NCBI GenBank assembly: GCA_027475525.1
Contig: JAMWFC010000086.1
Location: forward strand, 434,001 to 498,000
Source: Macrolepiota albuminosa
Lineage: Eukaryota > Basidiomycota > Agaricomycetes > Agaricales > Agaricaceae
Reading direction: 5' to 3'
Length of the DNA stretch: 64,000 nt
The notes under the pieces are model-generated. The model was given only the letters and a program-made list of their open reading frames with translations. It was not told the DNA's origin and made no database searches. Below, piece by piece: positions 1-11,179 of the stretch. The number at the start of each line of letters is the position of its first letter. The stretch's first letter is position 1. The position numbers and the translations under genes were made by a program.

Positions 1-107
1 ATTTAGGTCTGAACAGCTATGTTTGTCCTATTCCTCTGCCAGGCGCACCATTTGACCCCACTTGTCGACTTGCTCTCCCACCCCCATACCCACCACATCA
101 GACACAA

Positions 108-692
108 ATGGAGCAGACGGCGTATGAAGAATTTTGGCGGAACAACAATATCTGCTCTTATATCATTTCTGGCAGACTCTCCGCTGATATTTTCAACTCC
201 TTACTGCCAGCTTGTGGTGGTCCCTACAACTTTCTGTCTCGGACTTCATGCGATCTACTGGATTTCCTGAGGAAACGTTTTAGTGTGGGCAACACAGCAT
301 CAGCACAATGGATCAAAGACTCTGTCCTTCGATTACCTTGTGCAGCAAATGCAATCCCCTCATATGTTCAGTCCTGGCAAATTGGGATTAATCAATTATT
401 GACGACACCTTGGGACTTCACTTATTACAAGAAGATCCAGAGGTTCATGGATGGAATTCCAGATCATCGTGCTTACAATATACTGCGTGAAGAAGTGAGG
501 AGATCATGGGATGGCAATCCTGATGGGTTATTTGACTTCTTCACGCTGGTGGATGCCATATTAGAGATTGATATTGATGTCCGAAGACGCCAGGCTACTT
601 TGCAACCACATCCTAAATCGCAAAATACCCAAAAGAACAATTTGACTCCATCTACGATGTCTACACCCCCTCAGAACGATGCAAATCAGTGA
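108..692 (+). pseudogene. copia Gag-like protein (capsid part)
   Basis: An open frame of 194 codons starts at an ATG in front of the protease frame of the copia element. It is of the type seen in copia Gag (UBN2/gag_pre families): helical, with tryptophans, and a tail rich in Gln, Asn, Pro and Thr. Gag would package element RNA in cytoplasmic particles. No CCHC zinc knuckle follows the tail; the frame stops at 692 and the next frame opens at 705 with a protease leader. The nucleocapsid knuckle therefore seems to have been lost, perhaps by a small deletion at the gag-pol junction. Assignment rests on position and general character more than on a diagnostic motif. Confidence 0.7.
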
Positions 693-704
693 CATGGAAC
701 TACG

Positions 705-2195
705 ATGGAAGGCACAAGAGATACTCTGCATCGACCTAAAGCCAATGTTGCCCTTTCGACCGAACCTGCTACAGAATCAATACCTTCTACACATTTGTTC
801 GTTACCGAAGAACTTGATACTACTGTACTTCATACTATTGAAGAGATTGAGGAAAATGACAGTGATTTTCACCTGTATACCGATTCCACTGAGTTAGAAG
901 AATCTGCTCTTTACATGGCTTTTGTAAGCTCCATGACGCCGGTTGCTTTAGCATCTCTCACTTCCAAATTCAACTCAATACTTGACTCTGGTTGTACGGC
1001 TCATATCGTCAAAGACAAACGGTTTTTCTGGACATATCATCCGGAACAGGCAGTTCCAGTTGGTACGGCTAACTGTGGTACACTGAATACGCTTGCCCGT
1101 GGTGACGTCAAGTTTCGAACTCACATCAACGGGAAGAATGTTATTCTTGTTCTGAAGGATTGCTTGCATGCACCGGATGTTCCTATCAACTTACTCTCCA
1201 TTGGATCAATGGTAGAGAACAACATGAAGTTGATATTCGAAAAGGATTCCAGGTCCCTCTTTTTCCCTTCAACTTCAAAGCATCTCTTGGGTAAATTTCT
1301 TACAGCGACGGTGCATAAGAGGCTTTTTTTTCTATACTGCGACTTTGTGCTACCTTGTTCGGATGAAGATATCTCTTTTTCCGCTCTTGGACATACTACT
1401 GTCTCCTTTCCGAATGTACCTATCACCCCAGAACTTTGGCATAGACATATGGGTCACCCGTCGAAAGAAACCACATGGGGGGTGTTGACTAAGAACTTTG
1501 TCACTGGGGTTGACTACTCAGGCAGGTTCGAGAATTCACAGTGCATACCGTGTATCATTGGCAAACAGCCAGCACAACCATACGACAATAACAAGTGTCG
1601 AGCACAAGATATTGGGGAGTTACTACACATGGACTCTTGTGGTCCGTTCTCTACGAGATTTTCAAATGGCAATACCAGTCATTTTCATTCGATACTGGAC
1701 AATTTTACCAACATCAGACGCACGGAATTACTTTCTAGGAAGAATCAGGCATTAAATCATTTCAAGAAAGTTCAGTCCGAATTAGAGTTGAAGTCCGGAA
1801 ATAGAGTTAAAGCTGTCCGATGTGACGGAGCGAAGGAGTTTGTAGAGGGCAAATTGCGAGACTACCTAGTGGAGAAGGGGATTATGATGCAAGCAACAGC
1901 ACCTTACGCACATCAACAAAACGGCAAAGCAGAGAGATATATACGCACCATTGAGGACACCGCACAAACTTTGATGGCGGAATCGGGGTTACCAATGTCA
2001 TTTCTAGGGGATGCTGTACTGACAGCACAATATCTTCAGAACAGATTACCAACAACAACGCTGCCGGGACTTATGACTCCATATGAGATGCTTGAAGAAG
2101 TCAAACCGGATTTATTGCATCTTTGAGTCTGGGGTTGTCAATGTTTTGTATTGAATCCGAAGGAGACGAGAAGGAAAGGAGATTCAAAGAGGGTT
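705..2195 (+). pseudogene. copia Pol, protease and integrase part
   Basis: The 473-codon frame contains in order the copia aspartic protease with active site DSGCTAHIV (about residue 94), the GAG-pre-integrase zinc finger (LWHRHMGHPS followed by CIPCIIGK), and the integrase core. Visible catalytic positions are the Asp in LLHMDSCGPF, the Asp in VRCDGAKEF and the Glu in NGKAERYIRT. The protease would cut the polyprotein and the integrase would insert the cDNA. The frame hits TGA at 2124-2126, continues readably to about 2195 and then shifts frame. Apart from these breaks the catalytic residues look intact, so this part decayed only recently. Confidence 0.9.
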
Positions 2196-4435
2196 CGAAG
2201 CAATCTTTGTGGGTTATGATGAAAACCGAGTAGGCTGGCACGTACGTGACCTGAATGGTTGATACTACTTCTCAAGAGATGTGATATTCAATGAAAATAC
2301 TCGAGGAAAACTACTACCAGGAATGCCGACAAGCGTAAATAAATCTATTCTGTTGACACCTCATTCCTCGTCATCGGATCACTCTTTGAACACACCTGAC
2401 ACTCATTCCTCATTATTGGATCACTCCTTGGAAACACCTGATGCTCTACTGGACAGTCACCATCAATCTTCGACTCCTATAGATGATTGCCAGAGACCGA
2501 AACAACAGGTTAGACAAACAGAGGCGGGGAGGACATTTTTTGAAGATGTAGCAAAGAGAAACGAGAGGCTTACCAAACTCCGAGCGGATCGCAATGCGAG
2601 GTTGGAACCACATCAGAGTCTTTCAGCAATACTAGACATTGATTCATGGATAAAATTGGCATCGTTTCTGAGAACCATGGAGGACTTAACTGAATTTGAA
2701 GAGCAAGCCATTTTTGACTTTAAAGCTTACACGACATATGGTAACGACACCCCACCATTTTGCACAGAACATCAGGATCAAGATCTGATGAAGGCTCCAG
2801 AAAATTTTTGGGAAGCGATAAAAAGGTCTGACTTGAAGATTTGGTGGCGAGCGATGGAAGAAGAAGTCAATAGCTTGAAAGAGCAAGGAGTCTTTACACC
2901 GACAACATTACCAGAAGGAAAGAAAGCTATAGGAGTTTGATGGGTGTACGCTTTCAAGTATAACCTGGATGGAACTATTATCAAGGGGAAAGAGAAGACC
3001 AGGCTTGTAGTGCAAGGATTCAGCCAGCGACCCAAAGATTATGGGTCAACATATGCTCCGGTGGCTAAAATGACCAGTATTTAAATCGTCCTGGCATACG
3101 CCGCAATGAATGATCTTGAAATATTCTCATTCGATATCAAGACAGCGTTTCTAAATGCACCGCTTACACATGAACTATATTGTAAGCAGATTCCGGGTTT
3201 CCCAGACAACAATCCAAAGAAGGTCAACAAACTTTTTTGTGCTATTTATGGACTAAAACAATCATCGAGGGAGTGGTACAATCTGTTGAGAGAAGTCTTG
3301 GAAGGAATTGGGTTGACACGGTGTGAAGTCAATCATGCAGTTTTCTTTGGCACTTTTTCGTCGCCCCCACACCAGTCGATTCCAAAAACCATCAAATGGA
3401 CAAGACCTCTTTATCATCATATGCATTCACGTGGACGATGGACTTAATGTTACGAACTCGAAGGATTTATACGACTGGATCATTGGGCAAATGAACAAAC
3501 GTTTTCAAGTTAAAGACTTAGGTGCAGCATCTCTGTATCTGGGTATTCGCATTGACAGGGATAGGGGTCAGAGAAAACTTTGGTTGTCACAAAAAGGGTA
3601 CATTTTGGATCTATTGGCGACCTATTGTTTGATGGATGCTACACCTTTATCTCTGCCACTAGCTGGCAAACTGGATGATCTCCCAGAACCACCAGCAAAT
3701 GCGATTCCGGAGGTCGCAGATAATGATATTAAGGTTCACTATCAATGCCTTGTGGGGTCTATACTCTATTTTAGCCTGTGTACGCGCCCAGATCTAGCTT
3801 TGACAGCGATGTCTTTGGGACAGTATAATTCGAATCCGATGCGAGCTCATCTTCTAGCGGCCAAGAGAGTCTTACGTTATCTCATTGGCACAAAGGACTA
3901 TGCAATAGAATATAATTTCTCGCGTGCGACTCTGGATCCGCCCACTAAACTTCTACTTCCAGGAGATTTTGGTGCAGTTGACGTGGATTGGGCATCGGAC
4001 TCAATGACCAGGAAGAGCATTACTGGTTACGCCTTCTTTTTATATTCGAGTCTCATATCTTGGTCCTCAGTCAAACAATGTACGATAGCATTATCTTCGA
4101 TGGAAGCGGAGTACATGGCCCTGTCTCATGCCATGCGTGAAGCTCTATCCATTCGTTATCTTCTCACTTCCCTCAACTTGCCGATTCCACGACCATTTCC
4201 AATTTTCTGCGACAACCGAAGTGCTCTTGATATTGCAAACTCGGACTCGGTAACTTCACGATCGAAACATATTGACATCAGGTACCATTTTATTTGTGAA
4301 CACTTGACCACAGGATCATTTAAAACTTTGTGGATATCCACTTTGGACATGGTGGCAGATATTCTGACTAAATCTCTCCCTAAAGACCTACACAACAAAT
4401 TCGTTAAATCTCTTGGCATTGTCTCGCATTCTTAA
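2196..4435 (+). pseudogene. copia Pol, integrase tail, reverse transcriptase and RNase H
   Basis: Reading resumes in a second frame with the integrase C-terminal motif (IFVGYDENRVGW), a Ser/His-rich linker, then RT_Ver2-type reverse transcriptase (TAFLNAP, YGLKQS) and, after a frameshift around 3350-3430, the catalytic IHVDDGL. HVDD in place of YVDD is usual in mushroom copia elements. RNase H follows with DWASDS, SSMEAEYMALS, FCDNRSA and SKHIDIRYHF, so all its acidic residues are present. In-frame stops at 2257-2259, 2938-2940 and 3082-3084 and the frameshift break the product. Several stops are one C-to-T change away from Arg or Gln codons. The protein would copy element RNA to DNA. Confidence 0.9.
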
Positions 4436-4471
4436 TTCCTTTTATCATGTACCCACTTCTACGCTGATGGG

Positions 4472-4625
4472 GTTGTGTTATCCTGACTGGGAAGGTCAGC
4501 TGCTTAGTGGTCACATGATCATTAGCATATACTCGCATTGACGCACCAGTTGTGTTATCCTGACTGGGAAGGTCAGCTGCTTAGTGGTCACATGATCATT
4601 AGCATATACTCGCATTGACGCACCA
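4472..4625. repeat. exact 77-bp tandem duplication 1
   Basis: Copies 4472-4548 and 4549-4625 are identical, and identity ends on both sides exactly at 77 bp. See the finding on 77-bp duplications; probably an assembly join. Confidence 0.97.
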
Positions 4626-4832
4626 CTCAACCTCAGTTGTTCATTATCACTTTGACGGACACTGAGGTTGTGAGTCATTAGTTTTTCTTATTTGTTGATT
4701 TGTGTTAAACTTATCATGTATGATACAGTTCTGTTTCATTAAACTAGGTATAATTAAAAGTTGTTCATTATCACTTTGACGGACACTGAGGTTTTCTGTT
4801 TCATTAAACTAGTTATCAGATCTGGTACAACA
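4476..4832 (+). repeat. candidate 3' LTR of the copia element
   Basis: The LTR would start TGTTATCC just after a G-rich tract (GATGGGG) downstream of the RNase H stop and end TACAACA, giving the inverted termini TGTT and AACA. The next base resumes gypsy A LTR sequence, which supports the right border. It contains one of the 77-bp duplications, so its true length is about 280 bp. The matching 5' LTR is outside the window. Confidence 0.5.
4635..4811. repeat. short direct repeats inside copia 3' LTR
   Basis: A 35-bp segment at 4635-4669 recurs at 4759-4793, and the 16-17 bp following 4731 (CTGTTTCATTAAACTAG) recur at 4796. The second block lacks about 59 bp of the first. This is a natural imperfect tandem duplication, different from the 77-bp class. 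Confidence 0.85.
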
Positions 4833-5219
4833 AGAAGATCCAAAAAGAACAAGTCTAGGGATTTTCTATGTCAGGTTGGATGCTTCTGGGGCCTCTGAAG
4901 CATGGGAAACAACTGTACAGTACAACAAACCCTTAAAAACTTGAAAATTGCCTACACAAACAATTGCACAAATAAGGGGCAAACTCTGGCAAACTCTGGC
5001 TTATGTAAGCAGTCTGGAAGCGGTGCTGAGGGGCCCACACTTGTCTGAATAGTAGCTAAAGAACCAGAGCACCTGAAGGGCTAAGAATAGTACTAACAAA
5101 TAGTGTTAAAAGAATAGAAACAGTAAAATAAAATAATGTCAGAAGAAATAAGAGAATGAATGAAAGGAGAGTGAAGAGATAAGGAGTGAAGGAAGGAGGA
5201 AATGAGGAGTCTCCTGACA
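4833..5219 (-). repeat. gypsy A LTR, truncated
   Basis: This matches about 390 bp of the LTRs at 29501-30097 and 35635-36153 (shared blocks include AAACAACTGTACAGTAC and GGAAGCGGTGCTGA) and ends in the same terminus, CTGACA. The first part of the LTR is missing, replaced by the copia element. No polypurine tract follows it, so it is a solo LTR or the 5' LTR of an element lying to the left. Confidence 0.85.
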
Positions 5220-6575
5220 CTAGGAGGATTAACTCCCCCTGTTACGCAGTTGCCAGGAGGACTTCAACAGTCCAGCTGGTTGGCTTCCAAAGGGCCCTCC
5301 AATGAGGTCAGACAGTCAACAGGTGTCTAGGGCACCTCAGGAGTGACCAACTTATTGGTATGGACTGGAGAACATGTGCTCCCAAGCCAGAATAGTGGGG
5401 CCAGGCAGGCCAAGGTGGGTGTGATGCCTACAAGGATAGCAGAAGTCCACATAGAAGAGGTATTGGAGGAGAATGCAACCCAGGAAGCAAGCAACACAGA
5501 AAATTGTTTCCTGTGCACCTCAGCAGTAAATGAGGTCCAGAAGGTTTCTGATCTCCCAGAGGAGGTTGGTGAGTTGTCTACTGACAACAATGCCAGAGCA
5601 GAGGTGCAGCGGTTGAAAACCATGTACACTGTGCACCTGCAGGTGTTCTGAGATCTATATCCAAAAGTGATGAAATACACCACTCAGGTGCAACTCAAGC
5701 ATTACGCTTCTGCACATATAGTAGCACTTAGGTGATAAGGGCATGAGGTGCCCACTGTATTCAGTACTAAATATACTGATTTGATGGTGAAAGTTCTCAC
5801 TCTAGAACTTCAGATGTATTTGCAGCATAAGGCTGCAAGGCAATCAGGAGTGTCAACCTTCTGAAGCCACACTTTCAAGAAATGCTCAGCACGTTGTAAT
5901 TAGGATATCGGAGTCAAGCTAGTAGAGGCACTAGCACAGGCACAGGAAGTGTCTGAGGCAAATTCAGTGAGCAGGACAAAGGTGGCATGAGGAGCCTCCA
6001 CACATGCATAACTGAGACCCCAGGACAGAGATGTCAGGCCTGGATGGACAGGCTAGTACTGCTTTTAAGGTGGAGAGCAAGGCATCTTTGATGCTGCATG
6101 TGCCAATGGCAGAAACGTTGAGCGACTGAGTTGTCTATCAACATATGCGCAATAGCAACCTCTGGGCTAAGGGACATTCCCTTATTGACAATCAGGGCAT
6201 TGTATTTGAGGACACTAAGCCCATTGATGAGATGCATTGTTGATTTGTGACACAGAGCCAGGAGAATCAATCTTCTCCAGAACCAGGGCAGCGCAATGAT
6301 CATGATTGAGGAAACTTCCTCGATTGAGATGGTGCCATGAGATGTGATGTCCCTGGTAGATGCCAGGATAAGTGCCCTAGATCAGGCAACTATGCCTACA
6401 GTCAAGAAGGCTTGGAATGTCCACTGCAGGGTAGACAAGGAAAATTGCTTCTTCAAGCTGCTGATCTAGCGACTAGATCCTCAGGCCAATGAGAGGCCAT
6501 TTGTATGCATTGTGAAGCCATGCACAACTGCCTTCATTGTGTAGTCTGGGAGTAACCTTATGATTACCAGACAGA
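5220..6575 (+). other. decayed leader region, no recognised gene
   Basis: An open stretch at 5343-5651 (102 codons, with an internal segment rich in Glu, Val and Asn) matches nothing I recognise. The rest is full of stops. It lies upstream of the gypsy B gag frame and may be its leader or an older insertion. No LTR for gypsy B could be identified here. Confidence 0.5.
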
Positions 6576-7781
6576 GTGAAGCTGCATAAAGCAGAGAGTA
6601 GGCACATTCACACCTATTCAGGTGCGTCCAAGTTTAGTGACTTGGAGGATTGGGCAATGGATGTATGCACCCACCTCGCCATGTGCTTATACAGGGGTGA
6701 CTATATGGAACGAGAACAAATTTTTGTTCTGCCTGAGTTCTTGGCTAGAGAGGCCATGAGTTGGTTCTGACGAGCAGTATTGCATGTCAACTGGGTCCAG
6801 TATGATTGAATATTCAAGGGAGTCCTTACAGGACTGTACAATCAATTTGTGCACCCTTCAATGTTACAGGACACAAGGCAGGACTTCCAGTCTGCCAAGT
6901 ACACTGAGAAGTTGGGTATACAAGGGTTCTATGATATCCTGAATGACCATGCCCAGAACATGGCAGTATACCCAGACGGGTACACTATGCTAGAAACATT
7001 CTTGGATGGTATCCCAGCAGACATGTGCTGCTATCTGATATGTGATGACAGGTTATCTCCAGAGGTCAATGATGTTGAGGAGTTTGTAGCATACGCCATA
7101 AGGTATGAGCAGTCTCTTAAGACTGCTAACCACTACAAGCATTGTAGCAGCCACAAAGGAGGAAGCAGGCGACCTATACCTGCTGGGGCATCCTCACAAG
7201 GTTAGCATGTAGAAACCTTCCTGGCTAAAAAGGCTGACTTGAAATGTGACCATAACCTATGGTTTGTGGTATGCCAAGCTCCTGCTGGGAATTGAGGATG
7301 TAGCCACCAATGACCAGAGTGGGCTCTGGATGGAGAACGTTTTAAGCCATGGCTGGAAGTCAAGCTGGCCAATCCATCTGGTCAGATGGAAACATGTTTT
7401 GCATGTGGCCAGCCAGGCCACTATGCTACCAACTGTCTTACAAGGGTGGGAGCTCTGAGAAAGGGGTATACATCCTGAGCCCACCTTTGTGCTGCACATA
7501 CTGCAGCCATGAGTGGAAGTGACAGAGATATCTCCACTGAGTCTGAGGCTGAGCACTCCACAGACAACTAAGAGCCCCCAGAAGAGGCATTGGGTGCAGA
7601 GCCTGAGAGTGTGGTTGTGGAGGGGGAGGAGTATGTCATCATAGACATATTTGATGAAGCCTTCAACAACAAGTACTACAGTCATGATAGCAACTCTGAG
7701 TGCCTAGCAGCAATGATGGATTGGCTGTCTTTAAACAATCACAACAAGAATAACATTGTACAAATGAAGAAAATGGCTTGA
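6576..7781 (+). pseudogene. gypsy B Gag with CCHC zinc knuckle
   Basis: One frame can be followed from 6576 to about 7781, interrupted by stops near 6768, 6808 and 7203. The first two thirds have the pattern of retrotransposon Gag capsid (a WAMDVCTHL-type helix, EFLAREAMSWF, then a helix pair ending SPEVNDVEEFVAYA). A knuckle C-x2-C-x4-H-x4-C lies at 7395-7436 (CFACGQPGHYATNC). The tail after it is acidic. Gag would form the cytoplasmic particle and bind RNA through the knuckle. The frame agreement across the stops shows that the damage is point mutations, not rearrangement. Confidence 0.85.
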
Positions 7782-8334
7782 GGGACAGCAACCAAGAGGT
7801 GGAAGCCTCATATTGTGAGGACATGCAGTTCTTATAAGACTGACCTACTTGAGTACAACTGGGCATATGACCCTCGAATGAATGTCACAGGAATAAAACA
7901 AGCTGGTGGCAGCCACATGTGTGCAAAGCATGCACCAGTGACAGACTATTGTCACACTAGTGTATTGCCAGCCAGCATTGGATGAAGTCTCTGTAGCATA
8001 TTCACTTATATGTGAGGGGAAAAGCCTCATGGCCTGTAGGGCAGCAATAGTGGAATCCCCATTAAGGCTGCACATATCCAATGACAGTGTAGATTGGGTG
8101 TTTGCAATGCATAAGCAATATGCATAGCAGTCTTGTACACTATTGGATACAGTAGAAGTACTTCCCCTGATGCATCTGAAGGGAAAACAGAAGGTGATGA
8201 GCCTTTGTGAGGACAATATTCCTTGGTTGCATCAGCAATGGCAAGAGGAATTTGCCAATATGGTCAATGGGACCAAGGAGGAGCTCCTGCCTTAGTGGGA
8301 AGTAAACCATGAGATCAATCTCATAGATGAGAGC
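7782..8334 (+). other. degraded gypsy B protease region
   Basis: This stretch lies between gag and reverse transcriptase, where the aspartic protease belongs, but no frame shows a DSG motif. Positions 7790-8100 align by eye with 29420-29500 plus 36154-36350 of the second gypsy B copy, which confirms that it is element sequence. It contains the undisturbed version of the site into which gypsy A inserted in the other copy (around GAGTACAACTGGGCATA, 7851). Confidence 0.65.
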
Positions 8335-9692
8335 AAGCAGTACAAATACCACTTGCCACGCTGCTCATGTGCACTCCAGAAGCAATTACACGATAAAACT
8401 AATTGCTATTTGAATGCTCAATGGTGGTCACCATGCACCACTGCTCAGGCTGCATTATTACTGTGCATCCCAAAGAAGGACAGAACTCTTCAAACAGCTC
8501 TTGATGTGGACCAGCACAATGATAATACCATAAAGGACATAACTTCTTTACCAGATCAGGAGGTAATCTGGGAAGACATGGCTTGAGTGAAGTATTGCTC
8601 AAAAATTGACCTCACTGATGCTTATAGGCAGGTGCGCATTTGCACTGAAGATGTACCCAAGACCATATTTGCATTGATCATGGGCACATTTATGAGCAAC
8701 ATTATGCAAATTGGAGACTGTAATGTCCCAGCAACTTTTCAGAGGTTGATGACCTCTATATTCCAGGACGTGATAGGATGTTTTATGCATGTCTACTTAG
8801 ATGACATATTCATTTACTCAGATTCCATGGAGGAGCACAAACAGCACCTCAGAGTTGTGTTTGAATGACTATACAAGTACAAATTGTATTTGAAATGGAA
8901 AAAGTGTGAGCTTTACATTCAAAGTATAGACTGCCTAGGGCATATCATCAATGAGTGGGGTATTCACCCCAATCAGGACAAGCTTGACCACATTTGGGAG
9001 TGGCACATGCCATAAAACTACAATGACATCCAACATTTTTTTGGCCTTATCAACTACATATTGAGCTTTCTGCCTGATGTTACTGCTTATACTGGGCCAT
9101 TCATGGCTATGAAACAGAATGAGTCACCATTCAATTGGCAGCTGCTGCACCAGCAGTGCTTCAAAATGGTCAAGTGGATCTGTACAAAGATCCTGGTTAT
9201 TTGACTGATTGACCCTAAATGGAACAGGTCTATCTGGCTCATCTGTGATGCATCTAAGACAGGCATTGGGGCCATGTATGGTCAGGGGAGCAGTTGGCAG
9301 ACATGCTGCCCAGCAGGATTCATGTTGAAAAAGTTCACCACCACCCAGCAAAACTATGCTGTGCACAAGCTAGAAACCCTAGCCATACTTGAGGCTCTCC
9401 TCAAATAGGAGGATAAGCTGATGGGATATTCCATACATATTATTACTGATCACAAGGCACTTGAGTTCTTCAAAACTCAAGTGAACTTATTGCTGCATCA
9501 GCAATGGTGGATTGACTACATGTCGAGATACCAATTTGATATCACCTATGTCAAAGATGAACTCAATAAAGTAGCAGACTATTTGTCTTGCTACTTTGAG
9601 AGTAATGTAGTTAGTGAGGCTCACGAGCCTCATGAGTATGTGCAGGCAGATTGCCACATAAACCTAGATAGAGAGGACTTGCCTCTCCATTG
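8335..9692 (+). pseudogene. gypsy B reverse transcriptase and RNase H
   Basis: A single frame runs through the segment with stops at 8584-8586, 8866-8868, 9013-9015, 9202-9204 and 9406-9408. Visible parts are the thumb-proximal LPRCS start, KIDLTDAYRQVRI, PATFQRLMT, the catalytic HVYLDDIFIYSD with both Asp intact, then the RNase H with ICDASKTGIGA, NYAVHKLETLA and TDHKALEFFKT. The protein would reverse-transcribe element RNA and remove the RNA strand. Copy 2 (36356-37470) shares the stops corresponding to 8866 and 9202. Both are TGA where an Arg codon CGA is expected. Confidence 0.9.
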
Positions 9693-9854
9693 ATATTAGG
9701 AAATCAAGGAACATGTCCTTGAGGTATGTGCTATGTGCAATAATGAACAGAGGCAAAGTACTCACCTCCAAGAACAGCATGAAGAGCGGGACATAGCAGC
9801 CAAGCTGCTAAAAGAGACTGAGGCCAAAGAGCTCACCTTGCCTGGGGAACCTGA

Positions 9855-11179
9855 GTGCCCTTTACTTTGGCTGATATATTAAAAGGCAAGTTGCCTTCAT
9901 CTCAGCCACTTAGCCTGGAGAAGAACAACTTTTATAAGGAAGTGGTGCAGGAGTACAGACATGACCCCCTCTTTGCAGAGGTAATAACCAATTCCAATGA
10001 CCATCCTCAGTTCAGGCAGGGGCCTGATGGTTTAATCACAATGGAAAACTATCAAGAAGTGGCAGTGATCTGTTTTCCCTGTGCACGAACTATTGTGATG
10101 TATGTTCTGGACCAGGCCTATGCACTGGTGGGGCACTTCAGTGCCACACAAACATTGAGATACATACTATTGTGATGTATGTTCTGGACCAGGCCTATGC
10201 ACTGGTGGGGCACTTCAGTGCCACACAAACATTGAGATACATTGGGAGATGGTATTGGTGGCCACACATGGCTCAGGAGATTACCAAGTTCTGTGCATCA
10301 TGCACAGCATGTCAACAGGCAAAACTGCCTCCTGGACCCCCTGCAGGAAAGCTGCACCAGCTCCCGATGCCCATAAAGCCTTGAGACTCCATTGGGATGG
10401 ACTTTATAGGTCTCTTTTCCAAATCAAGAGGGTTTGATTACCTCTGAGTATTGAGATGTTATATGATAAGCATGGTGCACCTTATACTGGTGCAAACAAT
10501 GCTGATGGCTAAGGAGCTGTCATGGATCTACCTCAGAGAGATTGTTAGGCTGCATGAGCTGCCTAATACCATTGTGAGTGATTGTGACTCAAAATTCATG
10601 TTGCAATAGTGGAGGGAACTCCACAATCTATTAGGAGCCAGACTCCTAATGTCAATGTCTTTCCATCTTCAGATGGATAGGCAAACTGAGCAGGCCAACC
10701 ACAGTATAAGCCAGATTCTAAGGATGGTTGTTTGCTCTGACCAACAAGACTGGGTGGACTGGTGTCTACTCACTGAGTTTGCTATTAATGCAAGTATCTC
10801 AGAAGCTACAGGATATGCACCCTTTGAGCTCAATGGAGAGTACATGCCCTTCATGCTGTACAAGATTTGTGTGGATGTGGTCGCCCACCGAGGAGTAGTT
10901 GAGTTTGCTAGGCAGGCATTGGAGAATATTGCATCTGCACATAACACTATCATTGAGACACAAGTCTTTCAGACAAAAAATGCCAATCATTGTAGGCAGA
11001 AATATCTGCCTATATCAGTAGAAGTGTTGGTCTATCTGTCAACACATAATCTAAGATTGCTCAAGAGACAGGCAAGTAAACTCTGCCTGAAATGGGTGGG
11101 CCCATATCAAGTGCTAGGTGCAGAGCTTAGTACCAACTATGTATTGGAGCTGCCACAGACACTGCAGAAACAGCGTTGA
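9855..11179 (+). pseudogene. gypsy B integrase
   Basis: The H2C2 zinc finger region (ALVGHFSATQT, then FCASCTACQQAK) precedes the core, with catalytic Asp in IGMDFIGLF, Asp in SDCDSKF and Glu in TEQANHSISQ. The last third resembles the C-terminal integrase fold (KWVGPYQVLG). The zinc finger is split by a 77-bp duplication at 10089-10242; deleting one copy puts both halves back in one frame. A few TGA and TAG stops remain (for example at 10382-10384). The enzyme would insert element cDNA. Confidence 0.88.
10089..10242. repeat. exact 77-bp tandem duplication 2
   Basis: Copies 10089-10165 and 10166-10242 are identical and identity is exactly 77 bp long. The duplication shifts the integrase frame by two; removing one copy repairs it. 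Confidence 0.97.

Larger units (their letters stand above)
1..4832 (+). mobile_element. Ty1/copia LTR retrotransposon, 5' end cut by window edge
   Basis: The domain order gag, protease, integrase, reverse transcriptase, RNase H on one strand is that of Ty1/copia (Pseudoviridae). The 5' LTR lies outside the window. The coding part is broken by frameshifts and by stops of the CGA-to-TGA type, so the copy cannot make a full polyprotein. It ends in a candidate 3' LTR with TGTT and AACA termini, and the sequence immediately after it continues an LTR of gypsy family A from an internal position. The copia element therefore appears to have jumped into that LTR. The family is certain from the motifs; the exact right boundary is inferred. 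Confidence 0.92.
6576..11179 (+). mobile_element. gypsy B, copy 1 (recognisable coding part)
   Basis: Ty3/gypsy order: gag with CCHC knuckle, degraded protease, reverse transcriptase, RNase H, integrase on the + strand. A second copy of the same family is found split at 28885-29500 and 36154-37505. Both ends are uncertain, because no LTR could be paired; the element may extend to the chromodomain at 12346-12521 or even to the LTR-like sequence at 16433-16663. Many nonsense changes show that it is dead. Confidence 0.85.

Noticed and set aside
4472..4625. Tandem repeat taken as a functional LTR enhancer duplication
   Set aside because: The same 77-bp period occurs at twelve other unrelated places, so an LTR-specific explanation is not needed.
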